From Lunularia cruciata (taxonomy: Eukaryota; Streptophyta; Marchantiopsida; Lunulariales; Lunulariaceae), in contig OX419758.1 of the NCBI GenBank assembly GCA_948567375.1, positions 27,409,001-27,473,000 on the forward strand: DNA of 64,000 nucleotides. Reading direction: 5' to 3'. This document shows, piece after piece, positions 39,977 to 51,574 of the stretch. Numbering within the stretch: the stretch's first letter is position 1; each line of letters begins with the position of its first letter. A program made the translations under genes and the position numbers. The notes under the pieces are model-generated. The model did not search any database and had not been told where the DNA came from. It was given only the letters and a program-made list of their open reading frames with translations.

Positions 39977-42619
39977 ATGATTGCATATCAAAGCACTATA
40001 AAATTAAGATTGCATCAAAAGGTATCAAACATGTCAAGAAGATATATTGTTCCTCTGAGTAGTGTCTTGCAAGAATATGAGTCACAAAGCCAAGTGAGAG
40101 TAAAATTTTCCAAAATCCAGAAGGGGTTAGAGTGTCACGTCCAGGAGAGGGGATAGTCTTCCAACTCCAAAGAACTTGTGAGCAGATAATGGCAAGGAAG
40201 AGCAAGAAGAACTCACTTGTAGTGAGGAGTCTTGCAATTAGATGTAGTAGCTTGAATCAAAGTGTTGAGCAGACTTCATATGACATTCCTAGCCTAGAAT
40301 TGGAATGTGAGTTTTCTAGGTTTTAGGGCAAAGATAGCTGCTAGTAATTGTGAGAAAGGCCCCAAAGTAATGGGGAAGAGAGGGAATCCAACTTGATGAA
40401 TTGAGTCGGATTGGAAGTTAGTCTTGGAGAAGGAAGCAAGAGATGCAGCCAGAGTCACCTCTATCAGAAGTATGAAGCTTTGGAAGAGACCAAAGAGATT
40501 AGAAACTTGTTCTTTGCTCCACGAACCAACAATAGCTACAAGGTGGAGTCCTATTAGGACTCAATTAAGTAGAGCATTGTGGGTGCATTGATAGCAATTT
40601 TCAAGCCAGAGCAAATGACATACATGAACATGCAGCAAGCGGTCTTCTTCCACCAATGTTTACAAGAGAGAAGGTGAATTGGGCAAAGTGCTTCCATCAG
40701 AGAACAAGGCAGATGATCATTAACTGGAGAATGAATTTGCTACCTCACTACTTTTTATCATTTGCAACACATTTCTACCTTGGGCTAAACTTGCTGACAA
40801 TGAAGGAGAAGCATCATTTGGTTTCACATTTCCATCCCAATCTGCAATGTGAAGCAGATGACAAGGAGCAACAATACATCTTGCAAATTTGGTCCAATGA
40901 AGATCATTTCACCAAGACAGGATAGAGGAAGATCATAGAAAGAAGAAGTCCAAATATGAAGAAGCAAGCTAAACCCAAAGGAGTAGTACTACACCTTCTA
41001 CCATGAAAGACATGAAGACTAAACTTGCAAGGTAAGGAGGCAATGATGGACCAGTCTTCAACAATCAAGGCTAAAGGAGAGACAAAGTCAGAGAAAGAAG
41101 ACTCAAAAGAAGATGAACTCACATTGCAGAGTGAGGAGTCTGGCAGTGAGAGTGAAGGTGAGGATGAAGTCCAACAGTCAGTCTGCAAAGATGGGAGAAG
41201 ATGATGAGGAGTTCCATGCGGTGATCAATCATATGGAAGGAAGAGATGCTCCTTGTTAGGAGTTACCTATGGAGGAGATGGACAAAGAGCCAAAGAAGGT
41301 AGTCCAAAAGGGAGTGAGGTTGAAGAGATTATTGTAGGTTGCAGTTGCAAGTCTGAGCAAGTGAAAGAAGAAGGGGCAACAAGAGATCAGAGCATGTTGA
41401 AGGTGCAAAGATTGCAACTTTAGAGTAAGGCCCTATTGAAGAAGTGCCAATGGAGGTCAAGTATGAAGACCACGAAGGAGAAGAATACTTTGATGGAGTG
41501 GAGAACTTGTCAACAATTGTGTGCCCATTGTTGGTGTAGTTAAAGAAGAAGAAGGAGGAGATACAAGAAGATCATATGGAGGTGAAGAACAAGTTGGATG
41601 TGATGAAGTATCTACTTGAAGAAATGCTTGAATTGAAGGCAAGGTTAACCTGAAGGAAAGAAGAAGCCTAAGAACTTTGGGTGGATGCAATCTTAAAGAA
41701 GAAGACTATGGAAAACTTGCAAGAGAGTTTTGAGAGGCGTGGAAGAGATTTAGACGGTCAAGCCAAAGAGTTTAAGAACCAGAATGTAGTCATCGAGAAG
41801 ATGAAATGTGAAGTGAGAGAAGCTTGTATTGAAGTGATACATACAAAGGCAATGGCGGCTATGATGGAGCAAGAGTTAGAGAGACTAAAGAAGAGCATGG
41901 CAAAGAAAGAGCAAGCATGGTAGAGGGAATTGACGATCAAACACCAAGAAGAAGAAAGACTTCAAAGTTTGGTAAGAAGTGCAGAATGTCAGATTGCCTA
42001 ATATGCAGAAGAGAAGAAGATGTTGGCAGCTGAGTACAAAGACAAATTGAAGATGTATAGAGAAGAGTTGAAGGTAGAACGTTCTTGAGGGTATGCATCA
42101 AAATCTGTAGGAGAGATCATCAAGAGAATGAGAGCGATGTTGAGCATAGAAGTTGAAGGGAAGTTGGAAGAAGCGGGACTGCACAAATTGAAGGTGCTTG
42201 TGTAGGAAACTCAGAAGAGGAAGGTGAGGGATGTTGATATGAACAATTTGTTGATTTTCTTGAGAGCTAGAGTAGATAGGAAGATGATAGAAGTAGCAAA
42301 CAATGTTTGGTTCATATTAGACTTAGTAAACTTGGAATTAGATAAACTTTGGAGTACTGCGAAGGAATATACAAAGTCCAAAGTTGTAGGTAAAGGAGTG
42401 CAGGTGTCTTTGTGTGAGTTACCTAAGACATTAGAGAAGAGTGGGTTGCAAGATAAAGAAGTAGATAGATTACCCATGTCTGCAATTGTAGTTCAGAGTG
42501 AAGAGATAGTAGAAATAATGGATGTAGGAGTATTATTAGAGAGACCCAAAGAGGGAGAAGTACTTGAAGGAACAACGAGTTTGGAAGCCAAAGTTGAGGT
42601 TGATATCAAATCAGATTAG
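39977..42619 (+). pseudogene. B5 U3-encoded protein
   Basis: 880 codons from MIAYQSTIKLRL to KVEVDIKSD-stop, with several stops and shifts. Conserved block 40656-40925: NWAKCFHQRTRQMI, LPHYFLSFATHFYLGLNLL, SHFHPNLQCEADDKEQQYIL. Acidic spacer near 41100-41300. Coiled coil 41681-42250 (NLQESFERRGRDLDGQAKEF, KAMAAMMEQELERLKKSMAK), tail 42224-42619. The whole frame lies between the LTR start and its TATA box. No known domain recognised. Confidence 0.5.
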
Positions 42620-42739
42620 TAACAAATTTGAGATTTGAAGAGGCAGATATGAAGAGGTGGTTTGTCATTTTGGATCTGCAAGTTGGAAAAGTTGTTGTAA
42701 AATGGTATATTAGTTAGCTAACTGTCAAAGTGTTCAACC

Positions 42740-42747
42740 TATTTAAA
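42740..42747 (+). promoter_or_regulatory. TATA-like box of B5 LTR
   Basis: TATTTAAA about 120 bp after the stop of the U3 frame, followed by sequence shared by all B LTRs. Equivalent boxes are TATTTAAG at 46111-46118 (B4) and 19073-19080 (short LTR). Confidence 0.5.
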
Positions 42748-43314
42748 CGAGGCATTTGTAGTATTATGTTGTTCAATATTTGTATTTTTAAGTTTAGTAA
42801 AGCAAAGTGTTGTAACTCAATGCTCATCATTTCAGCTTAATTTTTTAGTATCAATCTTGTGTGTGTGTGTGTTTGTGAGTGTTTGGAGAATTTCAAAGTG
42901 CAAATTAGTGAGTGTTGGATGTTGGATTCCACATCTCTGATTTCATTTTGTGTATTTGATCCTGAGTGGATAGCAATCAAAGCAATGCCTTGATTTATCT
43001 AAATCTAAATGCCTTGATTATCTAAATCTAAATCATCACAATCAAAGTTTGTTTGGAAAGATTTGATAGAATTGTGATTATGAATGTTAATTTGTGACAA
43101 GACTACAAATCAATGCTTGTTACTCTCTTTTGGGTATGGTTTCTACCTAAGAGATTAAAGATGAACTCAAGAAAAACTGTTTTGTTACTATTATTTTACC
43201 TGTTCTAACTTGTATCTCTATGGGAATGAACTTTACTTACTAATTACTGCACAAGTGATACTTGTCGGGTTGTCATAGAGAATCTGTTAGTGTCAATTGT
43301 AGATTGATTGAAGA

Positions 43315-45992
43315 ATGATTGTGCAACGGAGCACTATAAAATTAAGACTTTGTCAAGGAAGTTATTAAATGTCAAAAGGTTATCCTATTCTTATCAATAG
43401 TTGTTCCAAACGAATGTGAATCACAAGACCAAATGAGAGTTTGATTTTCCAAATACTTGAGGGAGTTAGAATCATGTGGCCAAAAGAGAGGATAGTGTTC
43501 CAATGACTTAGAATTCATGAACACATGATGCCAATGAAGAGCGACAAGTAGAGTCCTCCACTTGTAGTGAGGAATCTTGCAATTTGGAGAGTAGAAATGA
43601 TAGCCAAGATTAAAGTCCTTAGTAGACTTTGTATCACATTTTTGGCCTAAAATTAGAGTTTGAGTTTTCCAAGGTGTAAGGCAAAAATCACTAGTAGTAA
43701 TTGTGAGGATAGCTCCAAAGAATAGGAGAAGAGAGGGAAACTCAACTTGATAGACTGAGTTGGATTGGAGACTTGTGTTGGGAAGAGAGGCTAGAGAGAT
43801 TGACAAGATCACCTTCCATCTTAAGGGTGATTTGTCAAAGGAGACCGTGAAGATGAGGAATTCTTTCAGTGCCTCTTGCACCAAGAATGGATGCAAGGTG
43901 GATACCAAGGACCCAATGAGGCCAAGTATCATTAGGGCTCAAATGGCAATTTTAAAGCCTAAGCCTACCACCTATGTAACAATAAAATAGGTCGTGTTCT
44001 TCCATCAATTGTTTGTATGAGGAAAGGTGAATAAGGCAAGATGTTTTCACCAGCAAAGGAGGTAGATGATTAAGAATTGGAGGACAAAAACACCCCCGCA
44101 CTACTTTGTACTATTTTTAATGCCTTATTATTTAGGATTAAAGCTGGTCAACTTGGAGCAGAAGGAGAGGATGGTATCTCACTTCCATATGGATCTTTGT
44201 CTAGATGCAGATGAAGATGAGAAAATTTACATAAAGTTAATTTAAGAAGAAGATGCTCATTATGCTAGAACTGGCTAGGAGCAAAAGATATCCATTATTA
44301 TTCCACGGTTGAGGTCAAAAAAGCAAAGGAGACCTGAGGAGGTGGCCTCATTAGTTCAGCAGCAAAAGACTCAATGATTGAACCTAAGGCCTGAGATGGT
44401 GGAAGCGGACATGTTGTCGAGGATAGATTTAGAAGGTGAAGCAAATCCAAGAGCAAGAACTCAAAGGAAGAAGAAGATGAGTTCACTTTTCAGAGTGAAG
44501 AATTGAGTAGTGGAAGTGAAGGTGAGGCTAAAGTACAACAACTAGTGGAAGAGGTTGTTGAAAAAAAAGATCAAGAGTTCTATACATAAATTGATCATAT
44601 GGAAGGAGGCAATGTTGGTACCTAGAACCACCAAAATTAGATATTCTTAAGGAGCAAGGGGAGGGGCAAATATTGGTCTTTCCAAGGGGTGTAAACACAA
44701 AGTGAAGTTTGCAAGCTGCAAAGGTATGACCAAGCAGAGTTATGGAAGAGAAAGAAAGCTCAGAGGAGATTATATTGAATGTAAGAAGATCAAGACTTTA
44801 GGGTAAGGCACTAGTGGAAGAGGGACTTGATGAAGCCAAAGACAGCAATGTGAGAGAACTCAAGGGAAGTAGATTATCTAGTGAAGATCATTTGTCCTTT
44901 ACTTTTGCAATTGTTGAAGATGAAGATGAAGAAGAAAGTCTAGAAAGATCATCCAAAGGTGAAGAATGAGTTGCAAGTAGTGCACTATTTGAGTGAAAAA
45001 GTCTTGCAAATGAAGAAGAGGTTAACCCAAGGAAAAGAAGAAGCCAAAGTACTTTGGACTTATATAATGGTTCAGGACCAATGACTGAAGGATTTACAAG
45101 AGAGTTTTGACTAGCAAGGCAATATTATTAAGCGCCAAGAAGAAGCATTGAGGGAGTAGAACATGGCATTTGAGATATTGATGGCGAAATTCAAGGACAT
45201 GCATTTGGCAATAGTGCATTCCAAGGCCATCACAATTCTAATGGAGCAAGAATTGGAGAGAATGGAATTAAGTTTAGCGGATAGAGATCAGATCTGGCAA
45301 TGGGAATTGGCAAGCAAAAGTTGAGTGGAAGAGCAATTGCAAGGATTGGTGAGGAATGCACAAGCTAAGCTTGTTTGCTACAAAGAAGAGAAGGAAGCAT
45401 TGAAGGCAAAGTTTGAGGAAGAATTGATGATGTACCAAATTGAGTTGGAAGCAGAAAGAGCTTGTGAGAAGATAATTCCAAAGAATGCATTGGAGTCAAT
45501 AGAAGAGGTCATTGTGAGAGTAAAGATGATGCTAAGTAGAGAAGTAGAAGTGGAGTTGGAAGAAGCAAGATTGCACCAGTTGAAGTTGTTAGTGCAAGAG
45601 ATAAGGAAGAGGAAGGCAAAGGACATGGACATGAATAATCTGGTAATTCATCTTAGAGATTGAGTATATCAGAAGATGTTAGAAGTAAGAGACAATGTGA
45701 GTCTCAAATTAGATTTGGTTAGATCATAGTTAGATGAACTTTGCAATGATTTAAAGGAAGGAACTAAATGCAAAGTAACTCAGGTAAGATTGTAGGTGTC
45801 TTTGTGTGAGTTACTTGAGGTGTCTGAAGAAGTTAGAGTTTTAGGGTTTAGTAAATTGATGAGTTTAGTTCCAATTCAAACTAAAGATGTGATAGTAGAA
45901 AAGTAGTAGATGAACCCAAAGTGTAGGAGAAGATTGCAATTACATTGTGTATAAACGCCAAAGTACAAGTAGACATTGGATTGGATCAGTAA
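43315..45992 (+). pseudogene. B4 U3-encoded protein
   Basis: From MIVQRSTIKLRL to a TAA at 45990-45992 (coding end ...DIGLDQ). Pieces: MAILKPKPTTYVTIK, PHYFVLFLMPYYLGLKLV, SHFHMDLCLDADEDE, then a long charged region and a coiled coil. The best-open part is 45325-45663 (NAQAKLVCYKEEKEALKAKF, QEIRKRKAKDMDMNNLVIHL). Broken by stops and shifts; same length class as B5. Confidence 0.5.
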
Positions 45993-46110
45993 TAGTTTTG
46001 AGATTTGAAGAGGTAGATATGAAGAAGTGGAATGTCATTTTGGATCTACAAGTTGGTAACATAGCAATTGAAGCGGTTTAGGTAGTTTAGATAACTATCA
46101 ATGCTCTACC

Positions 46111-46118
46111 TATTTAAG
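46111..46118 (+). promoter_or_regulatory. TATA-like box of B4 LTR
   Basis: TATTTAAG followed by GAGGCATTTGCA, conserved with B5. Confidence 0.5.
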
Positions 46119-46779
46119 GAGGCATTTGCAATTAGGATTTTATTTAGTATTTTAATTCTAAATTTGAGTAAAGCAAAGTGTTGTAACTAAGTGCTCATCA
46201 TTTCAGCTTAATTTTGAGGATCAATCTTGTGTGTGTTTTTCAGTGGTTGGAAAAGTTCAAATTGCAAGTTTGATTTGTTAGATGTTGGATTCTATAGCTC
46301 TAATTTCCATCCTGGGTGTTTGATCCTAAGTGGAGTGCAATCGAGGCAATGCTTTGACAAATCTATGAGGAATTGTTGTGTTGGTAGTATTTTGCATTTG
46401 TGACCATAATGCTAGATTGATGGGAAGCAACTTTTATAGAGAAAGTTGTACCTTCAATGGAGGGGTGGAACACAATTCAGAAGCAAAGTCATTTTGCTAT
46501 GAAGTAGCCTTCTTCAAGAAAATTGAATCATCACAATAGGATGGGTTTGGAAAGAGTTTGAAGAATTGTGATTATGGGTGATGTAAATTTGTGACAAGAT
46601 TGTGATAAGTGCTTGTTACTCTTCTGGGTGTAGTTTCTACCCAAGAGATTAAAGATGCAATCAAGAAGAACTGATCGGTGATTTTTACTTCATATTTGAC
46701 CATTTCTGACCAGCACCTTTGTGGGAACAAATGATTCCTTATTAATTACCGCAACAGTTATAGTTGTTGGGTCATCACA

Positions 46780-49393
46780 TATAAAAGTTAAAATCCAACT
46801 ATTTCAAAGGTTTAAATCTACACTAGTTTAGAAAAATAAAATACAAAGTAGAGAAATTTATGTATAGTGAGTGTTGTGTAATTGGGTATGTTTTTATATC
46901 TATTGGTATTTTTGGTTATAATCATAGAGGTAGAATAAGATTAAAGACAAGAAAAATAAGACACGCTGAATTTGCTTCAATCAAGGCTTAAAAGAGTGAA
47001 AAGAGAGAATTGTCTTCTTTTGATACTTAATTTGGCCTCAAAAGAATTACTACATTAGAATTATGCTATTAATTTATTTTTTGCACTAAGCAATTATAAT
47101 AGTAATAAATATTATTGATCTCAAAAAATTGCTTTAAAATAGTAAAATTATATAAAACTTAAAATTTGTATGTTGGCAATTGAAAGCTTTTGGAACGTAG
47201 ATATTGTCTCATTTCTTTAAGTGGCAAAGTTTTGATTGTAGAAGTTTTGATTGTAGAAGTTAGTCAAAAGTGAGATAATAAAATCCTAATCTATCTATAT
47301 GCATCATATGCATATATCTTGAATTTTCCATTCTATTTATTACTATTTAACACTTTTAATTAGATTCAGTTTATAATCAGTTCAAACAAAGCTTAACTCT
47401 TCAAATTGATAATGTCAATCCAAAAGTAAATATATTTTTAAATGTCTTTTTCCAATAAATAAATCTAAAGTGAATGAGTTATTGGATGATATAAATGCAT
47501 TCAATTCATTTGTTTTAATAACATATCTTAACATATCATTTATATTTAAAATTTGTCTCAAACATTATATCAAAAATAAAAGAATTATATATCTTCCGTC
47601 ACAAATCTAGTTTACACATAAGAGGTATTTATTCACTACCAAATTTCCATTATTGATCAGGAAAAGTCTAAGGAGATCTCTCACTCTTTAAGTGAAAAGG
47701 TTATTTATATTTATACCACAAATTTACTAAGTAATTTTAGATAATTAGTATTATTATGCCTTCTTTTACATACTAAACTGATGTTATAATATACAAGTTA
47801 GTGCATAGAGATGAATTTAAATATGCATGTTATTAACTTTTTTTGATTTCATTATTATCTTATTCAATTTAAAATCATGGAAAAATTAATATCATATAAC
47901 AAATCAGGTTTTATATGGTCATTTAATGGGTACAACATCTCTGCCACTTATTTTGTCCAAATCCTAATCTAACAACCTTATATTCAACTCTAGATCTTAT
48001 TTTATTGTTTAGAACATATGATTTCCTTGGATAAGATATCTATGAAATTTTATATTATCAAAGGTGTACTTTTGAGATGAATTAACACATATAAATACAT
48101 AAATAAATATATTTAATAATTTTCCAATCCATCAATATGTTTTTTAATAAAAAATGAGATATTCTGATTAGAGATATTTTCTATAATTTAACTTTCTTAT
48201 ATTTTTAATTTTTTTATAAGTGGGAGTAAAGTATAGCCTAGTGACTATAAATATAGTCACTTCTACGTTTGAATTCTTGGGAATAAGTATTACTTGAGAT
48301 ATTATTAGATGGAAGACTTATCCCCTTCTGTAATTTGATCGGTTTTGTTGTCTAGTACCAACTAATACCAAGGTACGTAAATCTATAAGATCTATAAAGT
48401 TTAAAACTTTGATTATTATAATTATCTATAATCATTCATGTTAAATTTCCATTTACTATTATTGGATCCTTGGACTTCTTTGTTCTTGAGACTGAAAGAA
48501 GTCATTTCATGTACAGAACTCCAACTTGTTAGATTAATGACTTTGCTTATGCTTGTCTATCCTCATAAAAACATGAATCTTACTTGTGTTGTTCATTTGG
48601 AAATTTACTAGATGATAATTTTCAAAATTTGTTGGATGATTGAAATTATTCCTAGATCTCAATAGTTATCACATAGAGATCTTTGCTTTCTCTCTTATAA
48701 TTTTAATAAATTATGTGTTGGATACAATTTTCTACTATAATTAATATAATTTCGAATTTATACCACTTACATGCTAGTTTCACTTTGAAAAAGATCTATA
48801 TCTCATGATACATTGGAGTAGATTTTAAGAGGATTTATTGCAATAAAAATAAAAATTGGTCATTTAGCTAGTGGTTCGGATGTACTTATAAAAAGCTGTA
48901 TTATCTGGTGTGGTAAGTATGTTATAGTTTTTCCTAAATTACCAGAACTATACTTCATGACTTATTCATCCTTTATTAATATATTAGTCAATAACAACAT
49001 ATCAAAACATTTGGTTTCTTAAACAAGTTCCACATGATCCTTGTCATATATCTAAGATCGTTTACATAGTGATATTTGTGATATACATGGAAGGGTTTAT
49101 AGGTAAGTTCACTGGATGGCTACATTTCATCCTTCATTCCTTTTATGTAAAATAAATTTCAAATAAAAAATTTATTCTTGATATTTGAAATTCTAGATAC
49201 TCAAGTTTTACTTCCAATAAGTTAAAGTAGATCAATATTCATATTTATCCAACCTTTGACTTTTGGTAAGTGCAATAGTTGAACAGTTGCAGTTTTAAGA
49301 GTTTTGCGTAAATGAGAAATCTCCGGATAGAACAGAGGTATTAGGGGGTTTCACTTTTGGGGTTCAAAAAGAAGAAACGCGACCGCGAAGGAG
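46780..49393. other. AT-rich intergenic DNA, nothing recognised
   Basis: No long frame on either strand, no LTR end, no similarity seen to families A-D. Strongly AT-rich with short A/T runs. Could be decayed retroelement or original host spacer. Confidence 0.5.
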
Positions 49394-49872
49394 ATGGGCT
49401 CAACCCGTAAGCTTCCAGCTTCCCGAAATTATTTTGACGAGTCCTGTAAACGGAATCAAGTTAATTCAGGAACAGGTTCGCAAAATTTAGGGTTTGAATT
49501 AAATTTGCATCTCAATTTTGGACCGAGATTTATAGGTAAAGGACTCCCGAATACCATAAAAATGTATGTGTCACATCCTATGGATCTCTACGGAACATAA
49601 AATTTTATAGTTACGGGACTCCCGAGACCATAAAATTTTATGTGTCACATCCTATAGATCTGTCGTATAATTTTTTTTCAGAGGCAAAAGTGGCCAAACT
49701 GAAACCCCAATTGCGTTTATCAACAACAACGGGGAGGGAGGAGTGCACTACCTTATTGCAGAAGGTTAAGGTGATCAAAAGCAGAAGTTTCATCGAGGTT
49801 TACTACAGGAAACACCTAGCCATATGTACGTGCAGTCATAGATCTCAACTTTTAGAAGCATATATCCCTTAG
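49394..49872 (+). CDS. Candidate two-exon host gene, 110 aa, unknown
   Basis: Exon 1 runs 49394-49535 (ATG in GAAGGAGATGGGC; MGSTRKLPASRNYFDESCKR...). A donor AG|GTAAAG follows at 49535/49536, and an acceptor ATAATTTTTTTTCAG ends at 49681. Exon 2 runs 49682-49872. Splicing joins G+AG into one codon and keeps the frame to the TAG, giving ...RFI-EAKVAKLKPQLRL...LLEAYIP. The 146-bp intron is a plausible plant size. The block has CpG dinucleotides (ACGCGACCGCG at about 49378-49388), unlike the CpG-poor retroelements around it. LNLHL resembles an LxLxL repression motif, which may be chance. The protein is not recognised; this may be an exon pair of a larger gene or a coincidence. Confidence 0.3.
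49541..49662 (+). repeat. 75-bp tandem duplication in the putative intron
   Basis: GGACTCCCGA..CCATAAAA..TATGTGTCACATCCTAT..GATCT occurs at 49541-49588 and again at 49616-49662, offset 75 bp, with a few differences. Confidence 0.75.
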
Positions 49873-51574
49873 TAGGATGTGATACTTTTGGTGAAAAGCG
49901 TGATTGTCAATGGAAGTATACAGCATAGAAATATAGTTCTGAATCCATTCGCTCATTTGTAGCCTTGATGACTGCATCGAATATCCTCCATATGCATTCG
50001 ATGATACCATAACCCATAAGTGGGCTCACGATTGAGAAGAGCAAATGGAGATCTAACTACGTTGAAAAGTCAAAAGCATACCATAGCAAGCTACCAAAAT
50101 TCTGCTTTTCGAGAGATCTCACTGCTTTTCGCGTACTCCTCTTGTTGGAGTCCGTCTGTCTGTCAGCTACGACTTCACAAAAATAGTGGTTGAACGAAAC
50201 AGCTTTCTGCAAAAGTCTTTGCTCGGTTTTTCTCCCTTATGCACCTTTCGGTCACAAATCATGGGGTGTGCTTTTACTTGAAAAGGCGACCACATAGAGC
50301 ACAAGAAGGATGGGAAGCCGTACCACCTTTAACTAATCGACTAATGGGATGGGAGCAAGTTATAAAGAGGTGTAGGAATCATAATTCGATTGCCTCAACG
50401 GGGCAGAATGCAGTAGAAAGGGCCGAGTATCAAACTAAATTTTATAAAATAAAAATTTAGAGTAAAAATTTCAGTAAAGCCTTTTTTTTTCTAATTTTTA
50501 AGCTTATCCGGTCTGTTAAATAACAATCGATATATTTATATTACACGTATATGATTCTATTGTTTTCGGTCCTTTTTCAGAAGAGTATTCACTTAAAAGT
50601 TACGAAATTCCCATCTAATATAATGACTGTTTCTAAGTTTTAGATTCTCTACTAAACCTACCACGACACATGTTCTTTCAGAGGAGTTTTAATTAGGGTG
50701 ATATGGAGATAACTGAGCCTATTAAGCAAAGTAAAGACGCGGTTGCTTCTATAAGCTCTGTACGATTTCTTTTGTCTATTAACTTAACAATAATTTGAGG
50801 GGATTAGTATTATAATACAGTACAAATCAAAGATCTCTCTTAGTAGGCAAGGCATAGTGATAGTATATCAAAATTTGCTATTCCTATTTAGTATTTTAGT
50901 ATTTTTTATAATGTAAGGATAATCATAACTTTTATCCTTGCAACATCTAGGTTTCAAATAATCAGATCTCAACTTTTAAGAAAATTAATAATGTTGGAAT
51001 ATTGAACCACGTTCTTTTTAATCATCAGTCAGGTTGGGATGTGACGACTCTATGTTTGGTCCAAAATGATGAGAACTGTAATATAGCTTCAAACTACAAA
51101 ATACTTTTAAAATTTAAAAGATACTAAGATAAAGATTTTATTTTATTTTTTGAAATGTTGATTAGTGGGTATTATCTAACCAAGTCAATGAATAGAAACA
51201 TTTTAATTATATATCAAAACACATAAATAAAAAGATTGACTGTATAACAAAATTCTTACAAAAAGAAGCTTTTTTTAGGGAGCCGGTTAGGAGACACACC
51301 CCTTTGGGTGGGAGACACCTCCACACATGTGATATAATGCTGCACAGGGCACTAGATTGGCACTTTGTGGTTTTTTGCAAATGGTTTTTTAATGGTTTCT
51401 TAAGAAAGCCACTTCTTCAAATACACGTAAAAAATGGTTTTTTGGTTTTTTGCCTATTAATGGACATCATGAACTGCAAGCAGTCAAAACAATGCGGCGG
51501 TCATGCAAGAGTCTGTTAGACTATGTTTTCCTGAACTTTTCTCAAACAACTGACAACAAGGGATTAAAAACTGA
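49873..51574. other. Intergenic, no gene assigned
   Basis: 49873-50450 keeps higher GC and CpG than the surroundings and has an open stretch of 73 codons at 50239-50460 (RRPHRAQEGWEAVPPLTNR), unrecognised; organelle-derived or host exon sequence are both possible. 50460-51250 is AT-rich. 51250-51570 has no recognisable feature and may be the 5' flank of the hAT element. Confidence 0.4.

Larger units (their letters stand above)
39611..43277 (+). mobile_element. Family B giant solo LTR (B5), 3.67 kb
   Basis: Starts TACGATACC (decayed TGTGGTACC) and ends GGGTTGTCATA (decayed GGTTATCACA). It lies inside the B4 LTR, which resumes at 43278. Only LTR sequence is present, so it is a solo LTR. It contains the U3 reading frame, TATTTAAA at 42740-42747 and R-U5. 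Confidence 0.75.
33775..46779 (+). mobile_element. Family B giant LTR (B4), split by C2 and B5
   Basis: Own pieces 33775-33929, 39434-39610 and 43278-46779 join to about 3.83 kb and read collinearly with B5: TGTGGTACTC start, U3 reading frame, TATTTAAG promoter, and end GTCATCACA at 46779. C2 is inserted with target duplication GGAC. B5 is inserted after TTGAA, with a weakly similar GAGAA on the far side. Confidence 0.75.

Noticed and set aside
42860-42885. GT microsatellite as a regulatory element
   Set aside because: A short (GT)n run within B5 U5 with imperfect counterparts in other B LTRs; nothing beyond a simple repeat.
46780-49393. Copia-like or pararetrovirus remnant
   Set aside because: No RT, integrase or protease motif could be read on either strand; left unassigned.
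49300-50460. Mitochondrial or plastid insertion
   Set aside because: GC and CpG are higher than the surroundings, but I recognised no organellar gene, rRNA or tRNA. Left as unknown or host sequence.
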